Shown here one piece after another: positions 7,714 through 15,550 of a stretch of 64,000 bases of DNA. Made by a program: the position numbers and the translations under genes. The stretch covers positions 62,001 to 126,000 of the forward strand of contig JBBKVP010000067.1 of assembly GCA_037968495.1 (NCBI GenBank), in the 5' to 3' direction. Each line of letters begins with the position of its first letter. Position 1 is the first letter of the stretch. Source of the stretch: Aestuarierythrobacter sp037968495. Its GTDB lineage: Bacteria; Pseudomonadota; Alphaproteobacteria; Sphingomonadales; Sphingomonadaceae. The notes under the pieces were generated by a model. That model saw nothing but the letters and a program-made list of their open reading frames with translations. It did no database searches and was not told the origin of the DNA.

Positions 7714-8093
7714 TCGAGAGCTCCCTTCTTCCAGGCATAGGCCAGGCCGACGCCCAGTTCAGCGAGGAAAATCATCATTGTGGCCCAGCCGGCCCAGCCG
7801 GTCATATCGAGGCTGACGGCCCATGGAAACAGGAAGGCAGCCTCAAGATCGAAGATGATGAAGAGAATTGCGACAAGATAGAACCGCACATCGAATTGGC
7901 TGCGCGGGTCTTCGAATGCAGGAAAGCCGCACTCATACTCGCTGTTCTTTTCGGCGTTAGGGCTGTGTGTTCCGGTAAGGCGCGATACGCCCATCGGCAG
8001 GAATACAAACAGCGCCGACAATCCCACTGCAATAAACAGGAAAATCAAGATCGGCAGATATTCAGCTAGATAGTCCAAAGGGATGACTCGCAA
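7704..8093 (-). CDS. nuoA: NADH-quinone oxidoreductase subunit A (NuoA)
   Basis: This small three-span membrane subunit of the complex I membrane arm is the first gene of the operon. At 129 residues it shows membrane segments at about 12-32, 66-86 and 98-118. It also has the typical loop NSEYECGFPAFEDPRSQFDVRFYLVAI, in which the Glu-Cys-Gly marks the quinone-site loop (quoted in pieces ECGFPAF and FDVRFYLVAI). The start appears to be TTG at 8093: a TAG lies in frame shortly upstream and no ATG or GTG intervenes. The operon promoter should lie in the short gap before 8200. Confidence 0.95.
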   Translation of the reverse strand: MRVIPLDYLAEYLPILIFLFIAVGLSALFVFLPMGVSRLTGTHSPNAEKNSEYECGFPAFEDPRSQFDVRFYLVAILFIIFDLEAAFLFPWAVSLDMTGWAGWATMMIFLAELGVGLAYAWKKGALEWE

Positions 8094-8145
8094 GCACTTG
8101 AGGGGTTCGTCGCCGCACTAGTCCCCAGACGGGGCCTGCGCAAGG

Positions 8146-8174
8146 GGATGACGGGCCAAAATTGCCCGTCATCC
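8146..8174 (-). terminator. Perfect 11-bp hairpin between calB-like gene and nuoA
   Basis: GGATGACGGGC and GCCCGTCATCC pair perfectly across a seven-base loop. The stem lies 25 bases past the stop of the aldehyde dehydrogenase gene and 53 bases before nuoA. There is no T-run on the minus-strand exit side; a T-run is present on the plus-strand side, where no plus-strand gene ends. It is either a weak or Rho-assisted terminator separating the two genes or part of the nuoA leader. Confidence 0.5.
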
Positions 8175-8199
8175 GACTGTTTTTATTGCGCGCTGGCGA

Positions 8200-9630
8200 T
8201 CAGGCCTTTTTCAACTGCTGCGCGAGCGCCTTTTCCGTTGCCTTGCCATAGGGCGGCTTCAGGCCTGCGAGGCCCGCAATGTCGAATTTCGATTGGGTGT
8301 AAATGGAACGGGTGTGGCTGAATTCCTTGAAGCCTTCCGGACCGTGATACGACCCCATACCCGACGGACCAACGCCGCCAAATGGCATGTCCTCCATCGA
8401 AATGTGGAAGATCACATCGTTGACCGTCACGCCGCCTGAGATCGTCTGCTTCAAAACCTTCTCACGCTCGCTATCATCGCTGCCGAAGTAATAAAGGCCT
8501 AGCGGGCGGTCGTTCTCGTTCACATAATCAACCGCATCATCGACCGCCTTGTAGGTCTTGATCGGCAAGACGGGACCGAAGATTTCCTCTTCCATCGCCA
8601 GCATATCGTCGGTGACATTACGCAGGATAGTCAGCGGCATTTTGCGGGAGTTTGTGCTGGAGAAATCTTCGTCAGCCGGATTGACCTCAATCACTTCTGC
8701 ACCCTTGTCGCGGGCATCCTGAACCATGCCCTGCAGCCGATCAAAATGGCGATCAGTCACGATGGAAGCATAATCATCATTGTCGAGAAGGGTCGGATAC
8801 ATGTTGCGCGCGGCCAATTCGACGGCAGCAATTGCACCTTCCTCAAGCTCCTCGGGCACCATCATATAGTCAGGTGCGAGACAGATTTGTCCAGCGTTGA
8901 GCATCTTGCCAATGGCAATGCGTTCGCCCGCTTTGGCAAGATCGGCGCTGCGTCCAAGAACGACAGGGGACTTACCGCCCAATTCCAGTGTGACTGGCAC
9001 GAGGTTCTTTGCTGCGGCTTCCATGACCTTACGACCGGTGGCGGTCGACCCGGTGAATACCAGATGATCGAAAGCGAGGCCGGAGAATTCCTGCGCGACT
9101 TCGGGGCTACCAGTGAAGACCACCACTTCTTCGTCGGAAAAATATTTCTCGACCAGTTCCTTGGTCAGTTCGCTGGTCTTCTCTGTGAACTCACTTGGCT
9201 TGATCATCGCGCGGTTACCCGCAGCGAAGATCTGCATCAGCGGGCCGAAGGCGAGATTCACGGGGAAATTCCAAGGACTCAGAATACCGATCACGCCCTT
9301 GGGTTCAAAGCGGACTTCTGCCTTGGCACCCATCAGGCCGAGCGGGAACTGAACCTTGCGCTTCTCAGGCTTGGCCCATTTGTCGACGTGTTTGAGGCAG
9401 TATTTCCCGAAACTGACTGTGCCAGCGATATCAGTGACCATGCTCTGCGGCACGCTGCGATTGCCGAAGTCTTCGTTCATCGCATCACAAAGTGCATCGC
9501 GGTTGTCGATCAGCAATGCAATAGCGCGCTTGATCCGGTCTTTACGTTCAGAGAGCGCTTCGGGCCTCGCAGCGGTAAATGCCGCGCGCTGTTTGTCGAG
9601 GGCCTGCTGCATCGGGCTTGCTTCGGTCAT
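8200..9630 (-). CDS. calB: Aldehyde dehydrogenase, coniferyl aldehyde dehydrogenase-like
   Basis: This 476-residue protein is an NAD(P)-dependent aldehyde dehydrogenase. The catalytic cysteine sits in NAGQICLAPDYMMVP and the general-base glutamate in VTLELGGKSPVV, with the cofactor motif FTGSTATGRKVMEAA. The QICLAPDY variant around the cysteine is the form found in the coniferyl-aldehyde dehydrogenase branch. The actual substrate may be another medium-chain or aromatic aldehyde, so the symbol is tentative. The ATG at 9630 has a good GGAGAG ribosome site. It is transcribed divergently from the thiolase gene across a 151-base gap. Confidence 0.85.
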   Translation of the reverse strand: MTEASPMQQALDKQRAAFTAARPEALSERKDRIKRAIALLIDNRDALCDAMNEDFGNRSVPQSMVTDIAGTVSFGKYCLKHVDKWAKPEKRKVQFPLGLMGAKAEVRFEPKGVIGILSPWNFPVNLAFGPLMQIFAAGNRAMIKPSEFTEKTSELTKELVEKYFSDEEVVVFTGSPEVAQEFSGLAFDHLVFTGSTATGRKVMEAAAKNLVPVTLELGGKSPVVLGRSADLAKAGERIAIGKMLNAGQICLAPDYMMVPEELEEGAIAAVELAARNMYPTLLDNDDYASIVTDRHFDRLQGMVQDARDKGAEVIEVNPADEDFSSTNSRKMPLTILRNVTDDMLAMEEEIFGPVLPIKTYKAVDDAVDYVNENDRPLGLYYFGSDDSEREKVLKQTISGGVTVNDVIFHISMEDMPFGGVGPSGMGSYHGPEGFKEFSHTRSIYTQSKFDIAGLAGLKPPYGKATEKALAQQLKKA

Positions 9631-9781
9631 TCTGAGTCTCTCCAGTTTTGATTTGCTACCTTATGCGACCAACGGCGAGGGGAACGCAAGTTTCCCGAAC
9701 GGCGAAATGCGCTCCATTGCCAATACTGCAGCGCAGCATTAAGTTACGTAGCAACCCATCCCTCAAGCGAGAGCCTAACTC

Positions 9782-10978
9782 ATGACTGTATTTTCTGCCG
9801 CCGATCCGATTGTCATTCTCAGCTACGCGCGCACGCCAATGGGCAGCATGCAGGGTGTGTTGTCGGATGCTTCAGCGACCGATCTTGGTGCTACTGCCGT
9901 GAGGGCTGCGGTCGAGCGCGCGGGTATTGATGGCGGCGACACCGACCGCGTCTATATGGGCTGCGTTCTTCCTGCTGGCCTTGGTCAGGCCCCTGCCCGT
10001 CAAGCGGCGATCAAGGCTGGTCTGCCCAAGAGTGTTCAGGCCACTACGGTGAATAAGGTCTGCGGATCGGGCATGCAGGCAGTCATCATGGGTGCGGAAG
10101 CGCTGGCAAGCGGCACGGTTGATATAATCGTCGCAGGCGGAATGGAAAGCATGACCAACGCGCCTTACCTGCTGAAGAAGCATCGCTCGGGCGCGCGCAT
10201 CGGCCATGACACAGTCTATGATCACATGTTCCTTGACGGTCTCGAAGACGCCTATGAAGAAGGCCGCGCGATGGGCACGTTCGCGCAAGATACCGCCAAC
10301 GAATACCAGCTGACCCGCGAAAGCATGGACGATTATTCCATCGAAAGTTTGCGCCGTGCGAATGCCGCCATCGAAAGCGGCGCCTTTGCAGGTGAAGTTG
10401 TTCCGGTAACAATAACCACTCACCGCGGTGAAGCAGTCGTCGATACAGACGAAGCTCCGGGTCGCGGCAATCCAGACAAGATTCCGACTCTACGCCCCGC
10501 ATTCGCCAAGGACGGGACAATTACGGCAGCGACTTCCAGCTCCATTTCTGACGGCGCTGCTGCGGTTGTCCTATCCCGCGCAAGCGTTGCGAAGGAAAAA
10601 GGCCTCGCGCCTGTCGCCCAGATCGTTGCGATGGCAGCCCACGCCCTCGAGCCTTCCAAATTCACCATCGCACCGGTCGGTGCAATCGAGAAGGTTCTGG
10701 CGAGCGCAGGTTGGTCGGTATCCGATGTCGATCTGTGGGAAGTGAATGAAGCCTTCGCTTGCGTTGCCATGTTCGCAATGAAGGACATTGGCATTCCGCA
10801 TGACAAGATCAATGTAAATGGCGGCGGTACCGCACTTGGCCACCCTATTGGTGCCAGCGGTACGCGAATCATAGTAACTCTCATCAATGCTCTTAAAGAA
10901 CGGGGCAAGAAACGCGGTGTTGCCAGCCTGTGTATTGGTGGCGGCGAAGCCACTGCGGTTGCAATTGAGCTTAGCTAA
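9782..10978 (+). CDS. Acetyl-CoA C-acyltransferase (thiolase)
   Basis: It condenses or cleaves acyl-CoA units (acetoacetyl-CoA/3-ketoacyl-CoA) in the cytoplasm. The 398-residue protein has the acyl-accepting C94 (NKVCGSGMQAV), the NEAFA motif, the GGGTALGHPIGASG histidine loop and the C-terminal CIGGGEATA cysteine. This resembles the biosynthetic acetyl-CoA acetyltransferase branch. It has no neighbouring hydratase or dehydrogenase genes, so its pathway cannot be read from context. About 58 bases from its 3' end reappear, decayed, at 11533-11590 as part of a tandem duplication. Confidence 0.93.
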   Translation: MTVFSAADPIVILSYARTPMGSMQGVLSDASATDLGATAVRAAVERAGIDGGDTDRVYMGCVLPAGLGQAPARQAAIKAGLPKSVQATTVNKVCGSGMQAVIMGAEALASGTVDIIVAGGMESMTNAPYLLKKHRSGARIGHDTVYDHMFLDGLEDAYEEGRAMGTFAQDTANEYQLTRESMDDYSIESLRRANAAIESGAFAGEVVPVTITTHRGEAVVDTDEAPGRGNPDKIPTLRPAFAKDGTITAATSSSISDGAAAVVLSRASVAKEKGLAPVAQIVAMAAHALEPSKFTIAPVGAIEKVLASAGWSVSDVDLWEVNEAFACVAMFAMKDIGIPHDKINVNGGGTALGHPIGASGTRIIVTLINALKERGKKRGVASLCIGGGEATAVAIELS

Positions 10979-11057
10979 TCAACCACTTGCTTCCCTGATT
11001 ATGCTTGCGGCGTTTCAAGTGTTAAGTAGCGCGTAGGGTCATTCAGGGAGAATGTTA

Positions 11058-11441
11058 ATGAAGAGAATTGTCGCAATTGCCAGTATCGCTGTACTTGCCG
11101 CTTGTTCACCAGCGGAAACTGAAGCTCCAGCTGAAGAAGCTGCTGCCGAGGCACCTGCTGAAGAAAGCATGGTTGGAACTTACGATGTCACAACCGAAGA
11201 AGGCAGCGGAACAACCACTATCGACGTTGATGGCAATTATACCAACACTGTCGACGGCGAAGTAACCGACACCGGCACTGTCGCACGGGTAGATGGTAAA
11301 GCTTGCTTCACCTCATCCGAAGAAGGTGCAGTAGCAGAATGCTGGACTGACAGCGAACCTGCTGAAGACGGCAGCTGGGTGGCTACATCCGACGAAGGCG
11401 TGGCTGTAACAGTTCGCCGGTCTGAAGAAGCTGCAATGTAA
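11058..11441 (+). CDS. Small acid-rich lipoprotein, copy 1
   Basis: This 127-residue protein has a lipoprotein signal peptide with lipobox LAAC (C at about residue 16). An Ala/Glu/Pro-rich linker follows (about residues 20-40), then a small domain with GTYDVTTEEGSG, the repeated-style TNTVDGEVTDTGT and a KACFTSSEEG cysteine. I start it at 11058 because AGGGAG lies at proper distance from that ATG. The ATG at 11052 would be almost on top of the ribosome site. It is paralogous to the gene at 11671, sharing leader and signal peptide. The function is unknown; it is likely anchored in the outer or inner membrane facing the periplasm. Confidence 0.85.
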   Translation: MKRIVAIASIAVLAACSPAETEAPAEEAAAEAPAEESMVGTYDVTTEEGSGTTTIDVDGNYTNTVDGEVTDTGTVARVDGKACFTSSEEGAVAECWTDSEPAEDGSWVATSDEGVAVTVRRSEEAAM

Positions 11442-11463
11442 TTCAGCTAAATGTTTCAATATC

Positions 11464-11494
11464 AAAAGGGCGGTTCGAATGGGCCGCCTTTTTT
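11464..11494 (+). terminator. Rho-independent terminator after lipoprotein copy 1
   Basis: AAAGGGCGG pairs with CCGCCTTTT across a ten-base loop and runs into six T, 22 bases past the stop codon. It is a standard strong terminator. Confidence 0.85.
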
Positions 11495-11506
11495 GTTCAC
11501 GGGCGG

Positions 11507-11590
11507 TTTCCTTTAAGGATCACCATCACCGCGTTGCCGGCCTGTGTATTGGCTGCGGTGAAGCCACTGCGATTGCAATAAAATACTACT
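11507..11590. repeat. Readable duplication junction: SH3-gene 3' remnant fused to thiolase 3' remnant
   Basis: Bases 11507-11527 equal 12147-12167, which spans the stop codon of the SH3-domain gene. From 11533 the sequence follows the end of the thiolase gene at 10919 onward, for example CCTGTGTATTGG and AAGCCACTGCG, with scattered substitutions. No complete gene is encoded here. Confidence 0.85.
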
Positions 11591-11670
11591 AATCAATTAC
11601 GTGCTTACTGGATTTTGCTTGTAGCCTTTCAAGTGTTAGGTAGCGCGCAGGGTCATTAAGGAGAATATCG

Positions 11671-12084
11671 ATGAAGAGAATTATTGTTTTGGCTGCAGTT
11701 GTAGCGTTGGCCGCCTGCTCACAAGCAGAAACGGACACCTCGGCAGATACAGCGCCTGACGAAACTGCGATGACTGAACCGGAAATGTTAGCTGTCGATG
11801 GCGGACCGCTCGCCGGAACTTATGTAGCGACTGCCGGTGACGGATCTTCGGTCACTCAATCGATGACTGAAGATGGGAAAGTCACAAATACCGTTGATGG
11901 CGAAGTTGTTGCGTCCGGCACCTATAAAATGGGGGACGACAACAGCAATGTCTGCTTCACATACACCGAGGGTGAATTCCCTGATGGGTGCTTCAACGTA
12001 GGCGACGTCGTCGACGGCAAGTGGACGGCCACTAACACTGAAAATGCCGATGAAGTCTGGTCGGTAACGCGGTCAGAGGGCTAA
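11671..12084 (+). CDS. Small acid-rich lipoprotein, copy 2
   Basis: The 137-residue lipoprotein has lipobox LAAC near residue 16 (VVALAACSQ), an acidic Thr/Asp/Glu linker, then a small domain with GTYVATAGDG, TNTVDGEVVASGTY and two cysteines in VCFTYTEG and PDGCFN. The ATG at 11671 follows AAGGAG at good spacing. It is a diverged paralogue of the gene at 11058: the signal peptide, the GTY start of the domain and NTVDGEV are shared. Each gene has its own leader and terminator, so they are probably transcribed separately. No known function is recognised. Confidence 0.87.
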   Translation: MKRIIVLAAVVALAACSQAETDTSADTAPDETAMTEPEMLAVDGGPLAGTYVATAGDGSSVTQSMTEDGKVTNTVDGEVVASGTYKMGDDNSNVCFTYTEGEFPDGCFNVGDVVDGKWTATNTENADEVWSVTRSEG

Positions 12085-12115
12085 TAACGCCTCGGATTTA
12101 ACACAACACTATATT

Positions 12116-12155
12116 GGGGCGGTTTGCGATGCGCAGACTGTCCCTCTTTCCTTTA
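12116..12155 (+). terminator. Terminator after lipoprotein copy 2, meeting the SH3 gene tail
   Basis: GGGGCGGTTTGCG and CGCAGACTGTCCC form a 13-pair stem with a few G-U pairs and a three-base loop (12116-12144), followed by the U-rich TCTTTCCTTT. The T-rich end touches the stop of the convergent SH3-domain gene. Confidence 0.65.
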
Positions 12156-12620
12156 AGGATCACCATCGCCCCAAAGTCTATCGGCCTTCACCCAGCCTGA
12201 GCGGCCTTTCACGTTAAGCTCGCACCAGTCCTTCTCGCAATCGCCGAGTTGGCCGACCACGCCTGGTGCGACTCTCCATTTAAGCTGGGTAGCCTCGCCA
12301 GCACCTTCGCGCATTTCGGCAGTCTCGTCGCCGATCACGATTGCCCCGCGTTCCGGCGTTAGCAGCCGCGCGACTACCCAGCCCTGCGTTCCGTCAGGGT
12401 CCTGGATCAACCGCCAGCCCTCCATCCGGCGAATAACGCGGATGGGCAGGCCCGGCCGCTTATAAACCCAGTCGATCTTATAATCTGCGCTCGGACCAAC
12501 GCGCATGTTCACTTCTTCGGCCCGCATCGATGCCCAATAAGGTACTTCCCTTTCCTGCGCATTGGCGGAAACGGAAAGGGCGAGGAACGAAACGGCAGCG
12601 AGTCTGGCAATGGATTTCAT
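12153..12620 (-). CDS. Secreted bacterial SH3-domain protein
   Basis: The protein has 155 residues with a signal peptide cleaved after SANA (residue 21). The rest is two SH3b-like repeats: the first contains NMRVGPSADYKIDWVY, GWRLIQDPDGTQGWV and ARLL, the second EMREGAGEATQLKWRV, DWCELNVKGRSGWVKADRLWG. Such proteins usually sit in the periplasm and bind peptidoglycan or assist envelope enzymes; no catalytic domain is present. It is convergent with the lipoprotein gene and divergent from the dehydrogenase gene. Its last bases are duplicated at 11507-11527. Confidence 0.9.
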   Translation of the reverse strand: MKSIARLAAVSFLALSVSANAQEREVPYWASMRAEEVNMRVGPSADYKIDWVYKRPGLPIRVIRRMEGWRLIQDPDGTQGWVVARLLTPERGAIVIGDETAEMREGAGEATQLKWRVAPGVVGQLGDCEKDWCELNVKGRSGWVKADRLWGDGDP

Positions 12621-12727
12621 AGGTTGACGTCATAATGCCGAAGCCCCGCCCGCTTCAAGACCCCGGCTACTAATATGCGGCATGATTGCTTGACCGCGCT
12701 GCCCCGCCCGTCCTAGCGCGGCTTGCA

Positions 12728-13750
12728 ATGACTGAACCGGCACCCCCCCCTTCGCAGACCCGCCGCGTGGCTGGTACACCCCGTGTGATTGTGACGCGTC
12801 ATCTGATGCCCACCGTCGAAGCGCGAATGGGTGAGCTGTTCGATACACAGCTCAACACTGAAGACAGGATCATGAGCCGCGACGAATTGGTTGCCGCGAT
12901 GAATGACGCGGATGTGTTTGTGCCAACCGTGACCGACCGCATCGATGCGGCGATGATTGCAGAGGCCGGTGACCGGCTCGGCCTGATCGCCAGCTTTGGC
13001 GCCGGGACCGATCATATTGACTTGAAGGCCGCCCGTGACCGCAAGATCATGGTCACCAACACGCCGGGTGTTTTCACCGATGATACCGCTGACCTAACCA
13101 TGGCGCTCATTATCGGCGTGCCACGCCGTATCCGCGAAGGCGTCAGCCTGATCCGCCGCGGCGAATGGACTGGTTGGGCACCGTCCGGAATGCTCGGCCG
13201 CAAGCTGGGCGGTAAAGTACTGGGCATTGTCGGCATGGGCCGCATCGGTCAGGCAGTGGCGCACCGTGCAAAGGCGTTCGGCCTTGAGATCGTCTATCAT
13301 AACCGCAAGCGATTGCCTGAGGCGTTGGAGCGGATGCTGGGTGCAACATATATCGAGGACATAGACACGCTGCTCTCGACGTCCGACATTGTAACCCTGC
13401 ACTGCCCCTATACCAAAGCAACACATGAAATGATCAACGAGCGAACACTGGGTCTGATGAAGCCAGGTTCAGCGCTGATCAACACCGCGCGCGGCGATCT
13501 GGTCGATCAAGAGGCGTTGCTGGCCGCCATCTATGACGGGCATCTGATCGGCGCTGGCCTCGATGTTTATCCCAATGAGCCAGAGGTCGATCCGAGGCTG
13601 CTGTCACACCCCAACATTATGACCTTGCCGCATATCGGTAGTGCCACTGCAGAAGGCCGCGAGGCATCGGGCGAGAAGGTAATCGCCAACATCCGCTTCT
13701 GGGCCGACGGACACCGCCCGCCTGATCAAGTGCTCGACGCGCTAGTCTAA
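12728..13750 (+). CDS. D-isomer 2-hydroxyacid dehydrogenase (glyoxylate/hydroxypyruvate reductase type)
   Basis: It reduces a 2-oxoacid such as glyoxylate or hydroxypyruvate with NAD(P)H. The Rossmann motif GMGRIGQAVAHRAKAFG is followed by YHNRKR; the Arg/Lys after the beta strand in place of Asp suggests NADPH preference. Catalytic residues are visible as the Arg in NTARGDLVD, the Glu in YPNEPEVD and the His in PHIGSAT. I use the ATG at 12728 (340 residues). An in-frame TTG at 12686 would add 14 residues of no family character. The surrounding genes do not reveal the pathway. Confidence 0.9.
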   Translation: MTEPAPPPSQTRRVAGTPRVIVTRHLMPTVEARMGELFDTQLNTEDRIMSRDELVAAMNDADVFVPTVTDRIDAAMIAEAGDRLGLIASFGAGTDHIDLKAARDRKIMVTNTPGVFTDDTADLTMALIIGVPRRIREGVSLIRRGEWTGWAPSGMLGRKLGGKVLGIVGMGRIGQAVAHRAKAFGLEIVYHNRKRLPEALERMLGATYIEDIDTLLSTSDIVTLHCPYTKATHEMINERTLGLMKPGSALINTARGDLVDQEALLAAIYDGHLIGAGLDVYPNEPEVDPRLLSHPNIMTLPHIGSATAEGREASGEKVIANIRFWADGHRPPDQVLDALV

Positions 13751-13861
13751 GGCCGCGAATCAACCACAGCTGCCAAAGCGCGCTTGTCTCCCCGCGCAAT
13801 TTTCGCCAAATAGCTCGCAAATGAGCATTCGCCATCGCGATTGCTGGGGGAGATTACTGTA

Positions 13862-15169
13862 ATGATCCGCAAGCTTGCCATCGGGCTGACCGCTCTGTGC
13901 GCTGCATCACCAGCTTTTGCCGCTGTGCCTGCTGATCCCGCGCTGCTGTCAGCAAGTGATACTGGCGACACAGCATGGATTCTTACCGCCTCGGCGTTGG
14001 TGCTGCTGATGACATTACCGGGCCTTGGTCTGTTTTACGGCGGTCTTGTGCGGTCTAAGAACTTCCTGTCCGTGCTGATCCAATGCGGGGCGATTGCTGC
14101 GGGTGCTTCAATCCTCTGGGTTGCGGTCGGCTACACACTGGCGTTTGGCGGAGTGAGCAGCGGATGGCTAGGTGACGGCCGGTTCTGGATGCTTGGCAAT
14201 CTCGGCAACGTGCGTGAAGGTCTGACTATCCCTGAAAGCACCTTCGCCCTGTTTCAAATGACCTTCGCAATTATTACCCCCGCGCTGATGGTGGGCGCAT
14301 GGGTCGACCGCGCCCGCTTCGGCTGGGTGCTGGCGTTTTGTGCGCTGTGGGGCCTGGTAGTCTATGCGCCCGTAGTTCATTGGGTTTGGGGCGGCGGTTG
14401 GCTCGCACAGATGGGTGTGCTCGACTTCGCTGGTGGTATCGTGGTTCACACGACTGCAGGCGTTTCCGCGCTAGTGATCGCAATCCTGCTCGGCAAGCGT
14501 GATGGCTTCCCCGGAAAGGCAATGCTGCCGCACGCTCCCGCAATGACAATGGCCGGTGCAGCGCTGCTTTGGGTTGGCTGGTTCGGCTTTAACGGCGGTT
14601 CTGCGCTCACTGCGACTGACGATGCATCGTCGGCAATCATCAACACGCATGTTGCCGCAGCGACGGCGTCACTCGTGTGGATTTTGATCGAGAAGATCAC
14701 GTTCGGCAAGGCGACCAGCGTAGGCTGGGCAACCGGAGCAATCGCGGGCCTCGCAACCGTGACGCCTGCTGCAGGATTCGTAGGTCCCGGCGCGGCAATC
14801 CTGCTCGGTATAGCTGCAGCAATAGTGTGCTACTTCGCGATCCAGCTGGTGAAGAACAAGCTGCATATCGACGACTCGCTTGACGTATTCGCAGTCCACG
14901 GCGTGGGCGGCATTTTAGGTTCGTTGCTGCTGGCAGTGTTCATCAGCGATGCCTTTGGCGGCGTGGGATATGGCGAAGGATTCGGTATCGGCAATCAGCT
15001 GATGGCGCAGATTATCGGCGTAGGCTCAGTTGCCCTATGGAGCGCAGTAGCCAGCGCGATCCTCGCCCTGATGGTCAGCATGGTCCTGCCGATGCGTGTC
15101 AGCGAAGATGACGAGCGCGGCGGGTTGGATGTGAACAATCACGGCGAACGGGCTTGGGAGATTGATTGA
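13862..15169 (+). CDS. amt: Ammonium transporter (Amt family)
   Basis: This inner-membrane ammonium channel has 435 residues. An N-terminal signal peptide (cleavage near SPAFA) is followed by about eleven membrane spans. The two pore histidines lie in GIVVHTTAG and VFAVHGVGG, and the first span shows the usual GLGLFYGGLVRSKN. The ATG at 13862 has GGGGGAG upstream; an upstream in-frame TTG at 13841 overlaps that site and is unlikely. No glnK (PII) gene adjoins it, which is the common partner. The next gene begins three bases after its stop and is probably co-transcribed. Confidence 0.96.
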   Translation: MIRKLAIGLTALCAASPAFAAVPADPALLSASDTGDTAWILTASALVLLMTLPGLGLFYGGLVRSKNFLSVLIQCGAIAAGASILWVAVGYTLAFGGVSSGWLGDGRFWMLGNLGNVREGLTIPESTFALFQMTFAIITPALMVGAWVDRARFGWVLAFCALWGLVVYAPVVHWVWGGGWLAQMGVLDFAGGIVVHTTAGVSALVIAILLGKRDGFPGKAMLPHAPAMTMAGAALLWVGWFGFNGGSALTATDDASSAIINTHVAAATASLVWILIEKITFGKATSVGWATGAIAGLATVTPAAGFVGPGAAILLGIAAAIVCYFAIQLVKNKLHIDDSLDVFAVHGVGGILGSLLLAVFISDAFGGVGYGEGFGIGNQLMAQIIGVGSVALWSAVASAILALMVSMVLPMRVSEDDERGGLDVNNHGERAWEID

Positions 15170-15172
15170 GGG

Positions 15173-15547
15173 ATGAGCGCTGCTTGGCTAGTTACTGCAA
15201 ATCTGACCATCGCCAGTCTCTCGGCTTGCGAAAATCAGGCAAAGCCTGACGTCATTTCTCAATCGACGCTAGAGAACTCTCGTGATGCGCTCTCAATCGA
15301 TTTGCCCAAAAGCTATACAATCGATCAGGAAAAGGTCGCTGATTTCGATGTATATTTGATATCGAAGAATTCTGTTCCGCACGTTGGCATTTATGCAGGG
15401 AATGCAGCCGATCAATCAAATCAACCGTCTCGAATGATCAAGACTCGCTCTCAATGGCCGTCACAGCTGCAAGTTTGGATAATTCCGGGTGACGAGACAG
15501 ACCCTGAGGCTGCACTAAAAATTGCAGCCTCCGTCCGCGCGAATTAA
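15173..15547 (+). CDS. Small predicted lipoprotein downstream of amt, unknown function
   Basis: This 124-residue product begins with a short hydrophobic segment ending in a lipobox-like LSAC (C at residue 19), although the N-terminal positive charge expected of a signal peptide is missing. The remainder resembles a small sheet domain with YTIDQEKVADFDVYLISKN and LQVWIIPGDETDPE. It starts three bases after the amt stop, so co-transcription is likely, and it converges on the next minus-strand gene with a three-base gap. Codon use looks less GC-rich than in amt. I do not recognise a family. Confidence 0.6.
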   Translation: MSAAWLVTANLTIASLSACENQAKPDVISQSTLENSRDALSIDLPKSYTIDQEKVADFDVYLISKNSVPHVGIYAGNAADQSNQPSRMIKTRSQWPSQLQVWIIPGDETDPEAALKIAASVRAN

Positions 15548-15550
15548 CTC

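Larger units (their letters stand above)
10919..12167. repeat. Old tandem duplication of about 0.62 kb covering a lipoprotein gene and the 3' ends of both flanking genes
   Basis: Two diverged copies lie head to tail, roughly 10919-11527 and 11533-12167. Each carries a thiolase 3' end, a shared leader (TTTCAAGTGTTA then TAGCGCG and GGGTCATT), a small lipoprotein gene, a terminator, and the motif CTTTAAGGATCACCATC that forms the 3' end of the SH3 gene. Only the outer copies of the thiolase and SH3 ends belong to intact genes. Confidence 0.85.

Noticed and set aside
8746..9651. 301-residue plus-strand frame opposite the aldehyde dehydrogenase
   Set aside because: Antisense shadow of a well-supported gene without ribosome site or domain.
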